Below are positions 61,441 through 64,000 of a stretch of 64,000 bases of DNA, in pieces. Below the pieces are notes generated by a model, which did not search any database, was not told the DNA's origin, and was given only the letters and a program-made list of their open reading frames with translations. Numbering within the stretch: the first letter of the stretch is position 1; each line of letters starts with the position of its first letter. The stretch comes from Oceanobacillus sojae (GTDB lineage Bacteria; Bacillota; Bacilli; Bacillales; Amphibacillaceae). Made by a program: the position numbers and the translations under genes. The stretch covers positions 62,001 to 126,000 of the forward strand of contig NZ_BJYM01000008.1 of assembly GCF_007991515.1 (NCBI RefSeq). Reading direction: 5' to 3'.

Positions 61441-62489
61441 ATGCTGACAACCGTAAAAGAAAATAAAAAAACTTATCGTGAAAAAATACGGATTACGATG
61501 GGCTTTGGAAAAATTTAATTGAAGAATTATTTCAAGAATTTATGGAATATTTTGCACAGGATTTATATCCGGAAATTGATTTTGAAAAAGGAGCAGACTT
61601 CTTGAATCTGGAACTTTTTCAGTTTGTTATCGATTCAAGAAAAGGAAAAAATTATACGGATAAATTAGTCAAAGTGCTGCTGAAAAACGGGGAAGAAAAA
61701 TATGTTCTTATCCATATCGAAGTGCAGACCATTGGGAAACAGGACTTTGCAGAACGCATGTTTAAATATTTTTACCGGATATACGATAAATACAATCACC
61801 TGATTTATTCTATTGCCCTTTTGACTGATGCCAGCCATCAGCACCATGAAGATAGGTTCCATTATTCTTTTTATGGAACAGAACTGACCTATGCCTATAA
61901 CACCTATCGATTTTATGGGAAAGATGAGGGGGAGCTGAAAAAATCTGGTAATCCATTCGCTTTAGCTGTTCTCGCGGGAATCTATATCAGTAAAAACACT
62001 GGCAGGACAGATAAAGATAATGGAAAAAAGTTCCAATTTAAGCAGAAGCTCATCAGCTTGGCATTCGAAAAATATTCACATCGCGAAGCCTATCTTGCAG
62101 CCCTGTTGTACTTTATCGATTATACCCTGCAGATACCACCGGAATTTCAGGAAAAACTGTACGAATCATTACCAATCGCACAAAATGAAAAGGAGGAAGG
62201 AAAAATAATGGGAATGGAAAAGCTAAGAGACACCCCGACGTTTGGAAGATTGTTTAGAGAAATTGAGGAAGAAGCGACAAGAAGAGGCATGGAAAAGGGA
62301 ATGGCAAGAGGTGTGGCTGAAGGTATAGAAAAAGGTATCGAACAAGGAATAGAACAAGGAATGAAAGAAGCAGAACGAAATTTTGTGAAAAAGCTTTTAG
62401 ACAGGGATTATACGGATGAAGAAATATCTGAATTAACCAGCCTAGAGCTTGAGGAAATAATTATACTTCGAAAATCATTTGAAAATTAA
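61441..62489 (+). pseudogene. Rpn/PD-(D/E)XK family nuclease with apparent 5' frameshift
   Basis: From ATG 61542 an open frame of 315 residues gives an Rpn-type protein: FEKGADFLNLELFQFVIDS, LIHIEVQTIGKQDFAERMFKYFYRI (E-x-Q active-site strand) and a Gly-Glu-rich repeat tail (GMEKGMARGVAEGIEKGIEQG, split by its own repeats). The family N terminus NTDYDGLWKNLIEELFQEF lies upstream in the same frame but has no start codon. A start at ATG 61441 (MLTTVKENKKTYREK) is one frame off, joined at a run of six A (61481-61486); one more A would fuse them. Confidence 0.7.
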
Positions 62490-62696
62490 TATAATACAAC
62501 TGCGAGGGAACCTATTTCTGTTAATTATTTCACACTAGCAATAATAGGTTCTTTACTGCTATTGAGTACAAGATCTTTAATTATAAATGATATTGAGGCA
62601 TATTTTTATCTTTCAAATGGGGGATATCGAAAACGGTAAAGTAAATAATCTGCAACAAAGTTGGATAAACGTTTTGTGCATTTATATTCTGAATAA

Positions 62697-62739
62697 TTGA
62701 CATTCTTATATATTCATTATACAATACTCAACGTTAAGT
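62697..62739 (+). promoter_or_regulatory. padR promoter with operator-like palindrome
   Basis: TTGACA-N17-TACAAT is a near-consensus SigA promoter. ACTCAACGTTAAGT (62726-62739) overlaps the transcription start. The same palindrome recurs before the MFS gene. Confidence 0.8.
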
Positions 62740-62755
62740 AAAGGGTGTGACTTTT

Positions 62756-63298
62756 TTGACAAGATTACTTGTACTGGGTATGTTAGATACGAAACCGATG
62801 TCTGGTTATGATATTCAGCAGGCGCTGCGCATGACAGATGCAGAAAGATGGGGCGGCGTATTAATCGGTTCGATTTATCATGCGCTCAAAAAATTAGAAA
62901 AGGATGGATATATTGCAATTGACAAAGTGGAACAAACGGGTCATCGGCAAAAGTTTACCTATCGAATCACAGAAGAAGGAAAAAAACACCTGAAAGATTT
63001 GGTTCGAGAGGCATTAACCAGTTCATCCGTTCAATATCCTTCCTCTTTATATACCGGCATTTCTTTTTTTGATAAGCTGTCTGTAGAAGAAGCACGTCAA
63101 GCTTTAGAACAGCAGCAAATGACGTTGGGAAATGAATATCGCAGTGTCCAGGCAGGTTGGAAGGAAAAAGAAGCAGCGATAGAAGGCGATATTCCCCCCA
63201 TGGTGCAGTTGGTTTTTGATAATATGTTTGCTACTATCAGACAGCAGCAGGATTTCGTTGAGAAAGCATTGATATACTTAGAAAAAAATGATCAGTAA
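62756..63298 (+). CDS. PadR-family transcriptional regulator
   Basis: The 180-residue regulator has a PadR winged helix (LLVLGMLDTKPMSGYDIQQAL ... GSIYHALKKLEKDGYI in parts; HRQKFTYRITEEGKKHL) and a helical C-terminal dimerisation region. TTG 62756 lies 8 bases after AAAGGGTG and is preferred to GTG 62747, which overlaps that ribosome site. It probably represses itself and the exporter next to it through the two matching palindromes. Confidence 0.88.
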   Translation: MTRLLVLGMLDTKPMSGYDIQQALRMTDAERWGGVLIGSIYHALKKLEKDGYIAIDKVEQTGHRQKFTYRITEEGKKHLKDLVREALTSSSVQYPSSLYTGISFFDKLSVEEARQALEQQQMTLGNEYRSVQAGWKEKEAAIEGDIPPMVQLVFDNMFATIRQQQDFVEKALIYLEKNDQ

Positions 63299-63299
63299 T

Positions 63300-63320
63300 T
63301 CTCCCTCTTTATTGAGAGGG
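63300..63320. other. Hairpin after padR
   Basis: TCTCCCTC and GAGAGGGAGA form an 8-bp stem with a short loop, but A residues rather than T follow on the plus strand, so it is not a standard plus-strand terminator. Confidence 0.4.
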
Positions 63321-63339
63321 AGAAAAAAAATATATTTAT

Positions 63340-63353
63340 AGTCAACGTTGAGT
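63340..63353. promoter_or_regulatory. Second PadR operator-like palindrome
   Basis: AGTCAACGTTGAGT differs from the palindrome at 62726 by two bases and has the same TCAACGTT core. It lies about 235 bp before the MFS start, next to the AT-rich stretch expected to hold its promoter. Confidence 0.6.
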
Positions 63354-63386
63354 AATCAATGGAGGGTAAGTTATATTTTATTCGGG

Positions 63387-63497
63387 ATGGATAATAGCAG
63401 TGACATAAGTAAGATAATAAATTACTGCGGTTATCGGTGGAGGCGGCGAGCTAACGAGGCGGTAAAAACAATTATTCCTTTTCCTCTTAAGGAGTAA
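63387..63497 (+). CDS. Possible 36-residue leader ORF before the MFS exporter
   Basis: ATG 63387 opens a frame rich in Trp/Arg (YCGYRWRRRANEAVK) that ends IIPFPLKE, with its stop directly behind AAGGAG. No good ribosome site precedes it. Behind it, CAGCT/AGCTG (about 63517-63542) can enclose the AAAGGGGAG ribosome site of a TTG start for the exporter. That combination suggests translational attenuation, but coding is unproven. Confidence 0.3.
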   Translation: MDNSSDISKIINYCGYRWRRRANEAVKTIIPFPLKE

Positions 63498-63587
63498 AAG
63501 AAGAAAGGAGGTCATTCAGCTTCTGACAAAGGGGAGTAGCTGTTGTTGATATTAACAACAAAATATCTGAAGAAAGAAGGAAAGAAA

Positions 63588-64000
63588 ATGAATCAGGAAC
63601 GAAATATTAAAAAAGCTCAAAAAAGCGTCTTGTTAGTTGTAACTTTAGCAATCTTCACTGATATGCTGCTTTATGGAATGATTGTTCCTATTTTACCGGA
63701 CTATGCTGAAAACTTAGGTATATCACAAACTGCAATCGGTATTTTATTTGGCAGCTATGCAGCTGCTTTATTAATTGCCACACCAATATTTGGTGTTGTT
63801 TCAGACAAATTTGGAAGACGTAGTCCAATGCTGTGGGGAATTTTAGGACTCGGTGTCGCTACACTGTTATTTGCGTTTGCGAATACTTTTTGGCTACTAC
63901 TACTTTGCCGCGTTTTACAAGGAATTGCTGCAGCTGCCACCTGGACATCCGGTCTTGCATTGCTTGCAGACTTTTATCCATCGAAAGAAAGGGGAAAAGT
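63588..64000 (+). CDS. MFS multidrug-type exporter, N-terminal part (cut by window end)
   Basis: The visible 137 residues hold about four membrane helices and the MFS motif A GVVSDKFGRRSP between helices 2 and 3. LLCRVLQGIAAAATWTSGLA resembles DHA1/DHA2 drug antiporters such as Bmr3 and Tet-like pumps. ATG 63588 follows GAAGGA. TTG 63543 or 63546 in the same frame, behind AAAGGGGAG, would add 14-15 residues (ILTTKYLKKEGKK). Likely controlled by the upstream PadR protein. Confidence 0.85.
   Translation, partial: MNQERNIKKAQKSVLLVVTLAIFTDMLLYGMIVPILPDYAENLGISQTAIGILFGSYAAALLIATPIFGVVSDKFGRRSPMLWGILGLGVATLLFAFANTFWLLLLCRVLQGIAAAATWTSGLALLADFYPSKERGK

Noticed and set aside
63298..63330. Plus-strand terminator of padR
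   Set aside because: The hairpin is followed by A rather than T residues on the plus strand.
1..64000. CRISPR array, tRNA or rRNA genes
   Set aside because: No regularly spaced direct repeats, no cloverleaf-like sequences and no rRNA segments were recognised on reading both strands.

Overview
The window looks like a chromosome segment of a low-GC, spore-forming member of the Bacillaceae, most like Oceanobacillus or a close halophilic/alkaliphilic relative. Genes from 1 to about 20 kb follow the Bacillus subtilis order sirA-yneF-ccdA-ccdC-yneK-citB-yneN-yneP-yneQ-yneR-plsY-yneT-parE-parC. The genus is an inference from gene order and protein style; no search was run.

0-10.5 kb holds redox maturation genes (ccdA, ccdC, yneN), an Spo0-type histidine kinase, aconitase, a thioesterase, and yneR, yidD, folE2 and plsY on the minus strand. 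10.5-11.8 kb has no gene. It is a structured, repeat-rich stretch bounded by a perfect 17-bp inverted repeat, and is followed by a two-gene OpuF-type compatible-solute importer that interrupts the conserved plsY-yneT order. 14.4-19.9 kb returns to the backbone with yneT and topoisomerase IV. 20.2-25.3 kb is a five-gene acyl-CoA dehydrogenase/biotin carboxylase/hydratase operon with a perfect cre site at its start. 25.4-26.7 kb is an APH-fold kinase behind a leader peptide and intrinsic terminator. 27-36 kb carries a double dynamin (dynA), a 5'-3' exonuclease, a PH-like membrane protein, cysK, a lysine riboswitch controlling dapA, and a DUF819 membrane protein.

36-64 kb is more accessory: a CAP-domain protein, a Cys/His-rich protein that may be a spore-coat component, a BcrA-type ABC exporter with a beta-lactamase-fold lipoprotein, a liaIHFSR cell-envelope-stress operon, NUDIX and class-C-like serine hydrolases, decayed membrane and kinase fragments, an Erm(A)-like 23S rRNA methyltransferase behind two IAVV leader peptides, a five-gene lantibiotic-immunity-like ABC plus two-component set, a WYL regulator, a DUF2207 protein, an Rpn-type nuclease gene with an apparent frameshift, and a PadR regulator next to an MFS exporter that runs off the end.

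The common theme of the second half is sensing and resisting ribosome- and envelope-targeting compounds. At least one resistance gene (erm), and probably two or three others (the kinase, the MFS exporter and an orphan leader near 60 kb), lie behind small leader ORFs and alternative hairpins. The best candidates for novelty are these leader-controlled units, the structured 1.03-kb non-coding element at 10.7-11.7 kb, and a small hairpin/sORF unit at 43.4-43.6 kb.
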